Assembly: GCA_947568835.1 (NCBI GenBank)
Contig: OX387608.1
Span: forward strand, 12,748,001 to 12,812,000
Source: Protonemura montana
Lineage: Eukaryota > Arthropoda > Insecta > Plecoptera > Nemouridae
DNA: 64,000 nucleotides
Direction of reading: 5' to 3'
Each line of letters begins with the position of its first letter. The first letter of the stretch is position 1. The notes under the pieces were generated by a model, which saw only the letters and a program-made list of their open reading frames with translations, searched no databases and was not told the DNA's origin. Below are positions 46,590 through 57,939 of the stretch, piece after piece. The position numbers and the translations under genes are program-made.

Positions 46590-47363
46590 CTTTCTACTTA
46601 CCGTTTAGGTGTACGACCAAATATTGATAGATCCTCAAAATTTTACGGTTTGAGCGTTTTTCAAAGTAAACTCAATTCACAAATTTCAAATCCAGGTGAA
46701 ATAGCAGTCTAACAGTTTCTTTTTCCAATATGAAATTATGATAGATAGACAAAATGTTTCATTTCTATGAAAGTTGTACGAAGTTTTACAAAACATTTTC
46801 AAACATACCTTTTTGTACATAAATGACAGGTGAACAAAAACCAGACAAAAATATTACAACATAAATTAACACATACACACACACAAACGTTAAACATTTG
46901 AAACATATCCAGCACAGACCACATGCACCCACCAACATATTACATACGGGTAAATAGAGAGAGAAGGTTTCGCTTCTACACAATGTGTAAATGCCGGACC
47001 GGACCCCAACACCAAGCAGTGCTGGGGCACTCAGCCACTCCAAAAAGATATTGGGCTTTCACCAGTTGCCACGATCTAACGCGAAAATGCAAGCCTTAGA
47101 GTCCGACTGGAGGAACGCCAGTCGAACCCCGTTGCCCAATTCCATGTCCCCTGGTCAACCATACCAATCAAGAATCACCGAACCAGCAGTCGAGTTAAAT
47201 CACATTGTAATCGCAAACGCAGTCTGTTGGATATCAAAAGTACTTGATCAATTAAAATGTCGATAAATCACGGCCATCGGTCGGTAATCCGTATAGTACA
47301 TATTTCAGGTTAGCATGTTGCAGGCATCTGCAATTAGTATCCATTATAAACCTCTGCCCCCAA

Positions 47364-47453
47364 GCAGTCGCTCTCGTGGCTGAGCGGTTATGCTGCCCGA
47401 AACACGCACAAAACAGATCCCGATCGATTCCCGCTAGATGTGTTTTTTTTTTT
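47364..47453 (+). ncRNA. tRNA-like Pol III-type sequence with strong terminator
   Basis: TGGCTGAGCGG at 47377-47387 is an exact box A. CGATCGATTCC at 47421-47431 is a box B with changes. A run of about 12 T at 47442-47453 follows directly. The middle (CACGCACAAAACAG) has no stem. Confidence 0.45.
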
Positions 47454-47473
47454 CTAACATTAGAAGTACGTTA

Positions 47474-48377
47474 AAATATTTATTTATTTATTTATTTATT
47501 ACATAACTTTGGTACAACTATACCGGTGGTTAGAAGCAATATAAATATTATTAATTAACTACATGTTTTGATAATAATATTATTATACATTTTAAAAGAT
47601 ACATTTAAACTTTGATGTAAATTTACATTTTAATCTTTGATATATAGCTTAGGATAGCACTGGATTAATCATGGCTACCTATGTGCCAGTGCAAAAGCCT
47701 TCTCAAATGTTGACTTTCCGGGCAGGGTGTTCATGGTGCTTGGCGGTAAATTATTCCAATATCTTGTGGTTCTTCCAAGAAATGACTGCAACCCAGAGTT
47801 GGTGTTATATCTTTTAAGAAGCAGCTTGTTGTTGTGGTCATTCCTACTATGGCGCTCCGCTGTTGATGTTAGTTTTAGGAGGTCGTTCCAGGCCGGGGCT
47901 CCGTCATTGCCTTGTAGAGGCACCTCAATGAGACTCGCCGTCTTCTCGACGCCAGAGACTCCCACTTTAGGTTTTCGAGGAGTGCTGTCACGCTTACTTG
48001 TGGTCGCTGGGTTGCTGTGGACCATCGCTTGTGGTTGTTAGTGGCATATCTTGCCGCTCGCCTTTGGATGCTTTCGATTTTGTCGATCATGGTTGCTGTG
48101 TATGGGTCCCACACTCCACTGCAATATTCAAGCAACGGTCTTACGAGGCACTTGTAAGCATGTATTTTTGTTGCTTGGGCACTACCTCGGATGTTGCGCA
48201 TAACGAAATGTAGGCTCCGCTTCGCTTTGCTCACTATCTTCTCGGTGTGGTAGTTCCAACTCAGACTTGATGTGAGTGTTACGCCGAGGTATTTGCAGCT
48301 TGTGGCTTTGGTGAGCGCTTCGCCTAGTAATTCATACGCTGTTCGTGAAGGGTGCAGTTTGCAGTTATCGTCTTTTT
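47474..48377 (-). pseudogene. 5'-truncated LINE (non-LTR retrotransposon) RT tail and 3' UTR
   Basis: On minus from 48377, an open frame reads CKYLGVTLTSSLSWNYHTEK, then KIHAYKCLVRPLLEYCSGVW, DPYTATMIDKIESIQRRAAR, and VTALLENLKWESLASRRRRV. This is the C-terminal thumb and tail of a CR1/Jockey-type reverse transcriptase. A frameshift near 47890-47905 moves the rest (NNKLLLKRYNTNSGLQSFLG, RYWNNLPPSTMN) to another frame, ending at 47675. The 3' UTR runs to an (AAAT)n tail at about 47500-47474. The 5' part of the element is missing, as in typical incomplete insertions. Confidence 0.88.
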
Positions 48378-48582
48378 ATTTCGTCTTCTTTATCAATGAA
48401 GTCCTCCTAATCACAAAATGTAGTGGTGCAGGGAGCTGAACTGCATACCTCTCGTACCGTAGACCCAAATCTTCCATCAGAGCTACGATAGCTAATCCGT
48501 GTTTAAAGATTTATTACTAGACACGTGATTCAATTTCTCGACAATAATATTCCAGCCGCCCCTTCTCGAATGATCTTTCCAA

Positions 48583-49807
48583 ACGGTTTGGCGTGTTGGA
48601 AACACCGGTTCTCGTTAGATCACCGAAGTTAAGCACCACTGCGCTGAGTCACGTATTGGATGGATGACCGTCATATACGTGACCAGTTCTGTTCGGGAGA
48701 GAGGTTGGAGGTGTGAAAGTTAGTACAGCAACTTCATTCGCCTTGCTTATCAACCTCTCGACAGCATGGATTAGTGGAGGAATCCTGCTGTTTGAGTTGT
48801 ACCGTCCTTCGGAAGGGACGTTAAGCCGGTGGTCCCCTTGGTGCTCTTCGACAGGAGTAGGCTACGTGCCGGCACCGGGTTTCCCCTCCTCCCTTCTAGG
48901 CTAGGTTAGGTTTATTATCATTCTCATCATCATCCACTCATTCACCGACGCCATTAGACCAGTGCCGCATGGCCAGATGTCAAAACATTGCGTCATTAAA
49001 CATCACAAATAAATAAATAAATCACCGAAGTTAAGCAACACTGCGCCGAGTCAGGTATTGGATGGGTGACCATCATACACAAGACCAGTTCCGTTTCGGG
49101 AGAGAGGTTGGAGGGATGAAAGTTAGTACAGCAACTTCATACGCCTTGCTTATATCAACCTCTCCACAGCATGGATTTGTGGAGGAATCCTGCTGTTCAA
49201 GTTGTACCGTCCTTCGGAAGGGACGTTAAGTCGTTGGTCCCCTTGGTGCTCTTCGACAGGAGTAGGCTACGTGCCGGCACCGAGTTTCTTCTCCTCCCTT
49301 CTAGGCTAGGTTAGGTTCATCATCATTCTCATCATCATTCACTCATTCACCGACGCCATTAGACCAGTGCCGCATGGCCAGATGTCAAAAAATTGCGTCA
49401 TTAAACATCACAAATAAATAAATCACCGAAGTTAAGCAACACTGCGCTGAGTCAGGTATTGGATGGGTGACCATCATACACAAGACCAGTTCTGTTCGGG
49501 AGAGAAGTTAGAGGGATGAAAGTTAGTACAGCAACTTCATTCGCCTTGCTTATATCAACCTCTCCACAGCATGGATTTGTGGAGGAATCCTGCTATTCGA
49601 GTTGTACCGTCCTTCGGAAGGGACGTTAAGCCGTTGGTCCCCTTGGTGCTCTTCGACAGGAGTAGGCTACGTGCCGACACCGAGTTTCTTCTCCTCCCTT
49701 CTAGGCTAGGTTAGGTTCATCATCATTCACTCATTCACCGACGCCATTAGACCAGTGCCGCATGGCCAGATGCCAAAACAGTGCGTCGTTAAACACCACA
49801 AAATAAA
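48583..49807 (+). mobile_element. Tandem array of three 5S rRNA-derived SINEs
   Basis: Unit 1 (48583-49020) is full length from GTTTGGCGTGTTGG to the AAATAAATAAATAA tail. Units 2 (49021-49421) and 3 (49422-49807) each start at ATCACCGAAGTTAAGCAACA, lacking the first 35 or so bases, and join the previous tail without a gap. Units 2 and 3 share changes such as ACAAGACCAGTTC and GCACCGAGTTTCTTCTCC that unit 1 lacks (unit 3 has GACACCGAG at the second site). Confidence 0.93.
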
Positions 49808-50423
49808 TTGAATGACCTTTCCAATCAGCCATCGAGAGTAATCACATGGGGAAATAACAAAAACTTGAATAGCAGAAGAGGGACTTGATGTATGACAAGT
49901 ACAAGAAATTACTTAAAAGTATTCTCTGTAACGAACATTTCTGCAAGCATTTTATTCACACAAGAATTGCTTATATTTCACTTACCTTTTCCCGTGCAAC
50001 AGAAAGCTGCGCTACCGGGCTGTGCATATTTACTATACTATTAGCGAACTAATTAATTATTAAATTAATTATTGAATGAATTATTGAACTAATTATTGTT
50101 ATTGATGAACTATTACTATTTAGTATCTACTATTGGCGAACAGAGGATTTTATTTAAACTTTAAAAGTGCCAAACATTAAAGTTTGTACCAGCCAAGATA
50201 CTTTGCAAGAACAACTTTTCCTGAAAGTTTCAGCTAGTTTACACTATCAAACATCCTCCAGTGGTAGCTGGAGTCAGTAGCCTTATATATTTCAAACATG
50301 CAAATATAAATACGTATCCGCGTGGACGTGCGATTAAAGGCATCGATTTGAACGATAATCTGGACATTATATTGATAAAATATAATCCCGTCCGATCCAC
50401 GATCACAATAACCTATTTCAGAT
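49808..50423. other. Spacer with a degraded tRNA-like relative
   Basis: At 50310-50395, GCGTGGACGTGCGATTAAAG and GGCATCGATTT match the unit at 45905 (GCGTGGTCGTGCGGTTTAAG, GGCATCGAATT). The left flank is also alike (GGTAGCTGGAGTCAG here, AGTAACTGGAGTCAG there). Box B is lost. AT-rich palindromic repeats (TTAATTATT) lie near 50050. Nothing else is seen. Confidence 0.5.
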
Positions 50424-51545
50424 ATAGGTTAGGTTAGGTAAGGGTAGGTTGGTAATTTTCATACAAAAAAAAAATTAATTAAAAAAATATATATATATTT
50501 TCATAATTAATTTTTAAAACCTATACAAAATTAAAATAAATTTGTGAAATTAAAAAAAAAAAAAAACAGAAATAAAAAAATGTCAACCAAATTTAAAAAA
50601 TTTTTACGAAATCTTTTCAAAATTACTTACAATAATTCCGGAAAAGTTAGGTTGGGTTATGTAAGGTTAGGTTAGGTAAGGTTCGGTTGGGTGAGGATAA
50701 TTATTTTCAAATGTAAATTTGAAAAAAAATTTCAAAATTTTTTGCAAAATTTTTATATTTGATAAAAAAATAAAAAGTAAAAAAACTGTCGTGTTTACAA
50801 AAAATTTTAACCAACCTTAACATCTTTTTACGAAATCTTTTCAAAAAAATGTACAAATTATTCCATAAAAGTGAGGTATTTTAGGTAAGGTTAGGTAAGG
50901 TTGGGTTAGATGGGGTCAAATAAGGTTAGGTTAGGTTAGGTTTGGTTAGGTTAGGTTAGGTTAGGTTCGATTAATTTAGGTTAGGTTTTGTGAGGTTGGT
51001 AATTTTCATAAGAAAAATTCGAAAATTTTGAAGTTTTTTATTTTTGTTTAATTTTTAGATTGGTAATTTTCAGAAAAAAAAATTCAGAAAAAAAAATCAG
51101 AAAATTTCCTTATTTATTTATTTATTTTTCTTTTTAAAAACTTTAAAAAAAAATTCAAATCCAAATTTTTTTTAGCAAAAACCACAAATTTTTTTCGAAA
51201 TTAATTGAAAATTTTTTGAAAAAAGTTTCAAAAATGTTGGGTTAGGTTATGTAAGGTCAGGTCAGGTTAGGTAAAGTTGGTAATTTTCATTAAACAAATT
51301 TCAAAAAATTTTAAAAATTTAATTTTTAACACCTTTCATAAAAAAAAAACAGATTTAAAAAAATAAAATCTCAACCAAAATAAAAATTGTTCACAACACA
51401 TTTTTTCAAATTTTTTAAAAAATCTCAAAACTTTCGATTGGGTAAGGTTAGGTTAGGTGGGGTTAGGTTAGGTGGGGTTAGGTTAGGTTAGGTTAGATGG
51501 GGTCAAGTAAGGTTAGGTTAGGTTAGGTTGGGTGAGGTTGGTAAT
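50424..51545. repeat. TTAGG-rich composite repeat
   Basis: Clusters of (GGTTA)n, the pentamer TTAGG with variants such as GGTAAGGTTAGG and TGGGGTTAGG, sit near 50424, 50650, 50885-50990, 51240 and 51440-51540. Most are followed by TTGGTAATTTTCAT and 100-250 bp of A/T-rich sequence with long A runs. The same TTGGTAATTTTCA block recurs near 50449, 50995, 51061 and 51276. The pentamer clusters are short and degenerate. Confidence 0.8.
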
Positions 51546-51549
51546 GTTC

Positions 51550-51584
<35 letters not shown>

Positions 51585-51741
51585 TTTATGTTGGTAAATT
51601 TTATAAAAAAATTTCAGAAAAGGCACCCAATTTTTTTACGTCTTTTAATTTTTAAAAACTTTTAAAAAAAATTTAAATTCAAAAATTTGAAAACAAAAAA
51701 CCAAAAATTTGAAACCAAAAATTTGAAACGACCGAGCCAGG

Positions 51742-53980
51742 AATTGCATATATTGCTTTCTAATCCTCATCTAGTCCCTCAGCAATGTCATCATGTTCAA
51801 AACTCACCGTGCTGCTATGAGAATTTAATAACCTAGCGTGCTACGAGGCATATTTTGACATTTTTAGTACCCATTAACAGTGATGTATTCGTAAAATTTT
51901 TAGTGGGGGTACGCAAAAATGACACATTTTTTTGTGTCGGCGGGCGGGGTGGGTGGGGGGGGGGGGGGGGGGAGGAGGAGGAGACCCAAGCCGAATGCCC
52001 GAAAGAGTGGAAAATAGGGGGCTTCGGGCGCAGCTCCAAGTGAATTTTTATTCTAAGGTTTCTTTTGGAGTCAATCTACGAGTTTACGATGAAATTGGGC
52101 TAGGAATGACATGGTCAGAACTGCATTTTTAATTACGTAATGATTTTGAGAAAATTAAATTAATGCCGCCCTCTCATGTCTACACCTTCCCACATTGTTG
52201 CAGTCTTGAAATTTGGTGGGGATTCGGGAATCTGGTAAAAGAAAGTCAATCATTTTAATCGAATACTGGTTTAAATTTTTGTTGAAACTATCCATAGATA
52301 CGCGCGTACTTTCGCGTTGAGGAGATTACATCAGTTTCGACAATGACTCTTTTTCATTGAGCTCTTCTTCATTCGACGTTGGTGGTGTCTTCAACTTCTC
52401 CCAAACCAAATTTTGGTTTTTTAGGAGGAGCAAGGCCCGAAAGGGAATGCAAATCCACTTGCTTCCTCTTCTGTATCTTGAATTGAACTAACTCGTCCAG
52501 TGTGGCTCGTATGTGGCATTTTGGTTATTGTTTGTATTTTTGTCTTTCCTGCGAATTCTTATTATTTGAAGCGGGCTTGCTTCTGAGAGCTTGCACCGCC
52601 GTGCGGCGCCGCGAAAGCGGCTACCGACTCCCCTAAGTGATAACAGTAATATGGTTGTAACTAACCCCTTTGTTGCAAGTCGCGACGCCGGCATAGTTCC
52701 AGCCTACCTACTCTTAGTATGTTCGCATAAAGTGGCATTCTTGGTAGGTTTATTTTCAAGTAAGTGGATTATTAGGTATAAAACCCTTAACTGGGATATT
52801 TTCGCCTTGAAAATAAAGAAGTGCGGGATATTTCGAATAATCATAATTTAATACTGCTTTCCCGTGCGTTCACCTGCGTTCCCTCAAAAGTTCAAAGTGG
52901 GGGTACGGCCAAAAATAAAATTAATAGTGGGTGGACTGCGTACACCCGCGTGCATTGACCAATACATCACTGCCCATTAATATCGCTTTGACACTAGTTT
53001 AATTGTCAACCAAGCAAATTATCTAATCGTTGTCTAATTAAGCCTGGAAGTGTTTCATTATTCTGTCAAATAATGGTAAATTGTTGTTTTCAATATTTTC
53101 TAGATTTCATTATTTGTGTAATTTTTTAAAACTGGGTTTTTAAAGGTTAAGACATCCCATTTTCCTGATGTTTCACAATTTAAGCCTGTTACACCATGAA
53201 TGATGTATCAATGATGCTGCTTTATCTTGATGATAAACAATGGGCCTGATCAAGCTGCGCAAATTAAACTTTATTTTTGAAATCCATGCATTAGCTCCAA
53301 AAATTACCTTGATTTGAGATTTTCTTGGGGGCTGCAAACACCTACCCAGCTCCTTGAGTTTTATTGGGGGCGATGTCAAGACTTCCTCACCCTTGCAAGT
53401 TGCAACACATTGGATCCGTACACTCAACACAATCATTGAAATGGTACAAAGGCTAGCAGCAAGATATGTGCTCGGCAAATATGGCCCACGTCTAAGCTAG
53501 ACACACTTGAAAGTCTTATTAGCACCTTAGTCCAAGAGTCCTTAGTTGCTTCAGAATAAGTAATTTCAGTTTGAGGAAAAGACAGTCCTGTTAGTGATAG
53601 GTTTTAGTAAATAAGTATAACGTTTGGTTTATGAACTTTTTTAAGAGCAAGGGATTTAATAAGCAAAAGTTAATTAAATTAAAGATTTATTCAATAGAGC
53701 ACATTTAATTGTATACACACAAAAGAACAAAGTGTGAAGATTATTAATTGTGTCACATTAATTGAGAGGAGGCAATGAGTTCTTCCGTTTGACAGTTCCA
53801 GATCAAGGTACCTTCGAGACAATGGGGCCCATCTACAATCAAGAAACAACAGATTGAAAAGGATCGGCAGTTAGCTAATACAGTTCTTGCCGGATGGCTC
53901 GATTGGGTCGCTTTGCCGTGTGGCAAGGATGCTTTCGTTTCTTTTTTCTCAGAGGTAGCTAGTGTTTTCCTAGAAGTGCC
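51742..53980. repeat. Repeat segment B, split by a hAT-like element
   Basis: Diverged partner of segment A. It keeps uninterrupted sequence at the point where segment A carries its insertion (ACATTTAATTGTATACACAC near 53700). The same short reverse-transcriptase-like frame (EMVQRLAARYVLGKYGPRL) is at about 53430-53500. It has an extra piece with CTGCAAACACCTACCCAGCT and an imperfect duplication of the CTTGGGGGC-type block. Confidence 0.75.
51878..52972. mobile_element. Non-autonomous hAT-like DNA transposon, copy 2
   Basis: A 1095-bp element nearly identical to 42538-43621, with the same CAGTGATGTATT inverted ends and its own perfect 8-bp duplication CCCATTAA (51870-51877 and 52973-52980). 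The G run near the left end differs in length and is mixed with GGGT and GGA. Confidence 0.88.
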
Positions 53981-54123
53981 TACAATAAGAACGGAATCTT
54001 ATTCGTATCACACCTTTGTTAAGGAAATAACCTAACCTACCTACATTTAGTCATGAGCCTCAGTTAAGTGGGAAGCTATTTACTAACATCAAAATCTACA
54101 GGTGGGCACTGTAGCATTTATAT

Positions 54124-54129
54124 TTTATT
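54124..54129 (-). terminator. Poly(A) signal AATAAA for PFDN4
   Basis: TTTATT on plus, AATAAA on minus, 60 bp after the PFDN4 stop codon. Confidence 0.55.
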
Positions 54130-54188
54130 GTTAGACCTAAACCCATTATTTTCATTAGTTAATAAATCAACTAACCTTTGTGTGCCAC

Positions 54189-55288
54189 TTATTCCTCGTC
54201 GGCTTCCAAGTTGATGTGGTTTCCGAACTTTGCATACAACTGTGCTTTGAGATTTGCCATTAAGGTGCGAAGATCCGCGCTCTTTGCTCGCAAATCGGCA
54301 ATCTCAGACTCAACGCGTAGTTTTGTCTCATCAACCAATGCCTGCAAGGAGACACCAAGCAGTATATTATTTGAAAAAAGTTGTTATACAAGAGCATGTA
54401 GAAAGTTCAATAGATGATACATTCTTCAACAAAATAGGTACCTAGATATATATATCGATTTTTTTTTTAATTGTGCATTTTTAAGTGTAAGCTAGATGTC
54501 GATAATGTTAATATGAATCAATCTTTCCAAAGAAATGGTTTAATAACTAAGAGTGCTCACCTTTGTGCTCTCCACATCTTGATTGATGAACACCTCTCCC
54601 ATATAGAAAGGTATTTCACCGCTGTCATCATCCATCAAGTCCAGCTCGTCACAAGCCTCTGCCAAATTGGTCATTTCAGCCTGAAACAACACAGGTTGTT
54701 GTTTTGACGCATCTTGGCAATGCAGGTATATTGATTATCAATGATATCACCATAGAATAAGGGATTTCACCAAGCACACTTTCACACAATTGATGTACTC
54801 GATAGTGAGCGTCGCAATAGATATTTGTCATAATTATCATTGTTTGATTCACTTCCTGCATAGAATAAAGATTGGTGTTTTCTTCTATGCCACCATTCTA
54901 CACCATTCTAACCCCAAAAATGTACCTGCTTCTACGCTTCAACATTGTTCCCTATGCATCTCTTCAGCATCTCACAATAAAAAATGACAGGTAATTGAAA
55001 TCCTACCTGCTTGGATTTTAATTCATCCTTGTAATCCTCTAGTTTTGCATTATGCTTTGCAAATGTGTTGATTTTCTGCTGGTCTTCTAGAGTGATGTGA
55101 ACATCTGAATCCTGGAATGAAAAAAATATGCTTATAAAAAAAGAAGTACTTGAAAATGTCAACTAAAAGCGATATGCAAGATTAAAGGGAGACAATTAAT
55201 GTAATTCTACGGCGACTGGTTTGGTTTCAGGCATATTTACCGGCTGAAACGAGGCCTTGCTACCCGCTGGCTGCGCCGTGGACGCCAT
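54189..55288 (-). CDS. PFDN4: Prefoldin subunit 4, four exons, complete
   Basis: Minus-strand exons 55288-55241, 55111-55007, 54680-54561 and 54341-54189 give 141 aa, all joined in phase 0 (human 134 aa). A short N-terminal tail MASTAQPAGSKASFQP precedes VHITLEDQQKINTFAKHNAK, the first helix of the beta-prefoldin coiled coil. Then LAEACDELDLMDDDSGEIPF and YMGEVFINQDVEST form the beta-hairpin region, followed by the second helix and the C-terminus LKAQLYAKFGNHINLEADEE, nearly the same as vertebrate PFDN4. Prefoldin is the hexameric cytosolic co-chaperone that hands unfolded actin and tubulin to the CCT chaperonin. A reverse AATAAA at 54129-54124 is 60 bp past the stop. Confidence 0.96.
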
Positions 55289-56426
55289 TTAAAATTTGTA
55301 TGACTAGTGTGTAGTAAGCATCTTGCATTAAGCGTAGGCAAGCGGACTGCTATATATGGTCATAATATTATAATATGGTATTCGTAACTCGACTCAAAAC
55401 CATTCATCCCAACAAAATGCAACGCATGGGAAGAAAAGCTCAGCTAACGCTGCAAACATTATGCTCATTGGTAACATTAATGATTTAGGTCCTACAATGT
55501 TCCTATAGATTCCTACAGGTCCTTTTATTAACAAATGTCAATCAAAACAGAGCACAAAGGTCTACTACACCACCACTGATCAAAATTAATTAGTTGCCAA
55601 AAAATGAGATTTTGCACGGATCCTGAAGTCAGAAGATGATAATTACCTTTTCGTCTATGATGTTGTGTATCCATGAAATAAACATATGTAGCTCTGATTG
55701 AGGCAGTACACTATTGATAAACTTTCAAAACATCAATAGGAAACCCTGTTCAGAAACAAACAGCAATTCTGTTTCACTGGGACAGACCTACAGCCCACAA
55801 CTTACAGGGGTAAAGAACACATGGGTACATGGGTAAGGATTCTATGATCTTTCTATACAATTTTAAATTGAGTTAACATAATATTTTTTTTGTTAATGTG
55901 ATGGAAAAAGTGATGAAAGCATTTTTTTGATGGTCTTCATGTAAAGTACACTTGTTTATTAATAGCTAGTGCTTAATTGCTAATGTACAAGTTTCCTGAT
56001 ACTGATAATAAAAAACCCAGTTTTTTTTATTATAGTTCTGGACTGAATTGTTGAAAGAAGAATGTAACATAGTCTTTATTAACATATCAAATAATAACGT
56101 CACATTTCCACTGGCCACTTGCAAAGTGTCAACAAAGACTGCCTCGGTGTTAATGAAAAATGCATTCAGTGCGCAAAGTGTCTGCTTTCACGGTCAATCC
56201 TTCGCAAGAAGACACAATTTGTTGTTTCTCGGCCAGCTCAAAGTAGCCAACACCTGCTTATTTTATACAGCAAAGTGCCTTTTGTCCAAAGTTCACTCAG
56301 ATTAAAATCAGCATTTACATCGTTGACAAAATTTCCAATCTAAGTCAAAGTTAACTTTTTCCATTCAGTCACAGAAATGTCGGTGTCAACCCTTTTGCTG
56401 GAGGCCAAGAAGGAAGACGTCATGAG
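55289..56426. other. PFDN4 upstream region, no gene seen
   Basis: It should hold the PFDN4 promoter and 5' UTR. Frames of 74-85 codons near 56048-56343 have no recognisable similarity, no typical splice context and low GC, so I do not call them genes. Confidence 0.5.
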
Positions 56427-57613
56427 TAGAGCCAAGATTTTATGGTGTTATGATTTCGTTAATTTCGTGGTAAGCTTTTTGGATTTCGGTGTTATGGCGG
56501 TGTTATGGAAAAAGTACAGAATTTCATGTCTATAGCAGATTTCGGACATAGGTGACGAAAAAAAGAAGAATAGTTAAACATAGTGTTTCTGTTCAATAAG
56601 TTCCTATAAAATGTAGCTAATACCTTTATGTTTCATAAAATACATTGTTACGCCACAAGGAAACTACAAAACAAATAAGACACAAGAAAAATTTATCCGT
56701 ATAAGCTCCATGTTTTTATTATTATTGATGCAAAATTTAATTAATTTCAATTAGTTCCTATTTGTAACACTAATTTTCCAAAAAGAGTTTAAAACTAAAA
56801 AGTTTGTCAGTGATGGGTTTGAGATTTTTATGTCCATGAGAATTTGAATTAGACCCACTGCCTGGTAGTAACATACTTTGCAAGATTGTCTTTTTTCTCC
56901 CAGACAAGTCTGGTGTTCCAGATTCCACACATCAAAATATATCCATCACTCACAAAGAGTTGCTTTGTTTGATCCTCAAAAGTCAAAAATGTATTACACC
57001 CCATTGAAATTTGAAATCCCAGCTAATCTCTATATAGACTGAATGCATGTGGTGCTGGTGCTCACATGGCAAGGAGGGGAAGGTTCAGCCAACCAATGGC
57101 AATGGTTTCCTACAGCAAACATTTTGCCCCACTACTTCTACCCCCTAAGCTTAGGAATGTTGACAGCATTTGATGAGAAACAGACCTGACAACAAGACTG
57201 TGGGAAATAATCTGACAAATTCATGGAAATGTGTGTTTAGAGAGATAAAATAAACATTAAACATTTTTTGAATGGAAATTAGTGGCTATTTCGCAAAATA
57301 CACACATTTTAGTGCAATGGGTTGTTTTGTTTGTTTATTTATTTTCTGTGATATGTGGTTTAATAAAAATGAAAAAATAACAGATTATCTGAAATTTAAG
57401 ATAATTGGATGGAAAAAGGCTCATTTCGCGATGATTTCGCGGGAAATAGTTGATTTCGGTGTTATGGATGATTTTTCGTAAATTTCGCGTTTTGTCGCGA
57501 TGAGCTTCTTACATATTTGAATTGGGAATTCAATGAATTGCACTCATTTGTAAGAAAAACAAGAGATAAGAACAATTCGCGATTTCGCGCATCACCATAT
57601 AATCGTGGCTCTA
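56427..57613. mobile_element. Non-autonomous hAT-like DNA transposon
   Basis: 1187 bp flanked by a perfect 8-bp target duplication GTCATGAG (56419-56426 and 57614-57621) that fits the hAT preference nTnnnnAn. Ends are inverted: TAGAGCCAAGATTTTATGGT at left and, reversed, TAGAGCCACGATTATATGGT at right. Subterminal GATTTCG/TTTCGCG words are scattered inside both ends, as hAT transposase binding sites often are. No transposase frame is present. Confidence 0.87.
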
Positions 57614-57939
57614 GTCATGAGTAATGACTTCTCGACCCAGCACCAACACAAACTCTAAAACTGACAGCTTGTCCCTATATGGTAACCCCTGCAATCACAC
57701 CAATTAACCAAGGTAGTGAACCCGCATGCAGAGAGTTATACTTTCCATCTAAATCTAGATGCACTTAGACAATACACGTTATAAAATTATCTGTCTGTTT
57801 CTGTACAAAATACACACAGAGTTTAGTAATACAGCGCGAAGTCAACTTGCCGTACTCAAACTCCACTTACACAACCGAACTTTCGTCACGACCCATCATG
57901 AAGAATCAAGTCCCTGTACAAAATCGCAGCGAGCTTCCG

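Noticed and set aside
40731..54188. A missed protein gene in the 13-kb desert
   Set aside because: No frame here has homology, codon bias or exon-like GC content apart from the dead LINE. A small or untranslated gene cannot be ruled out.
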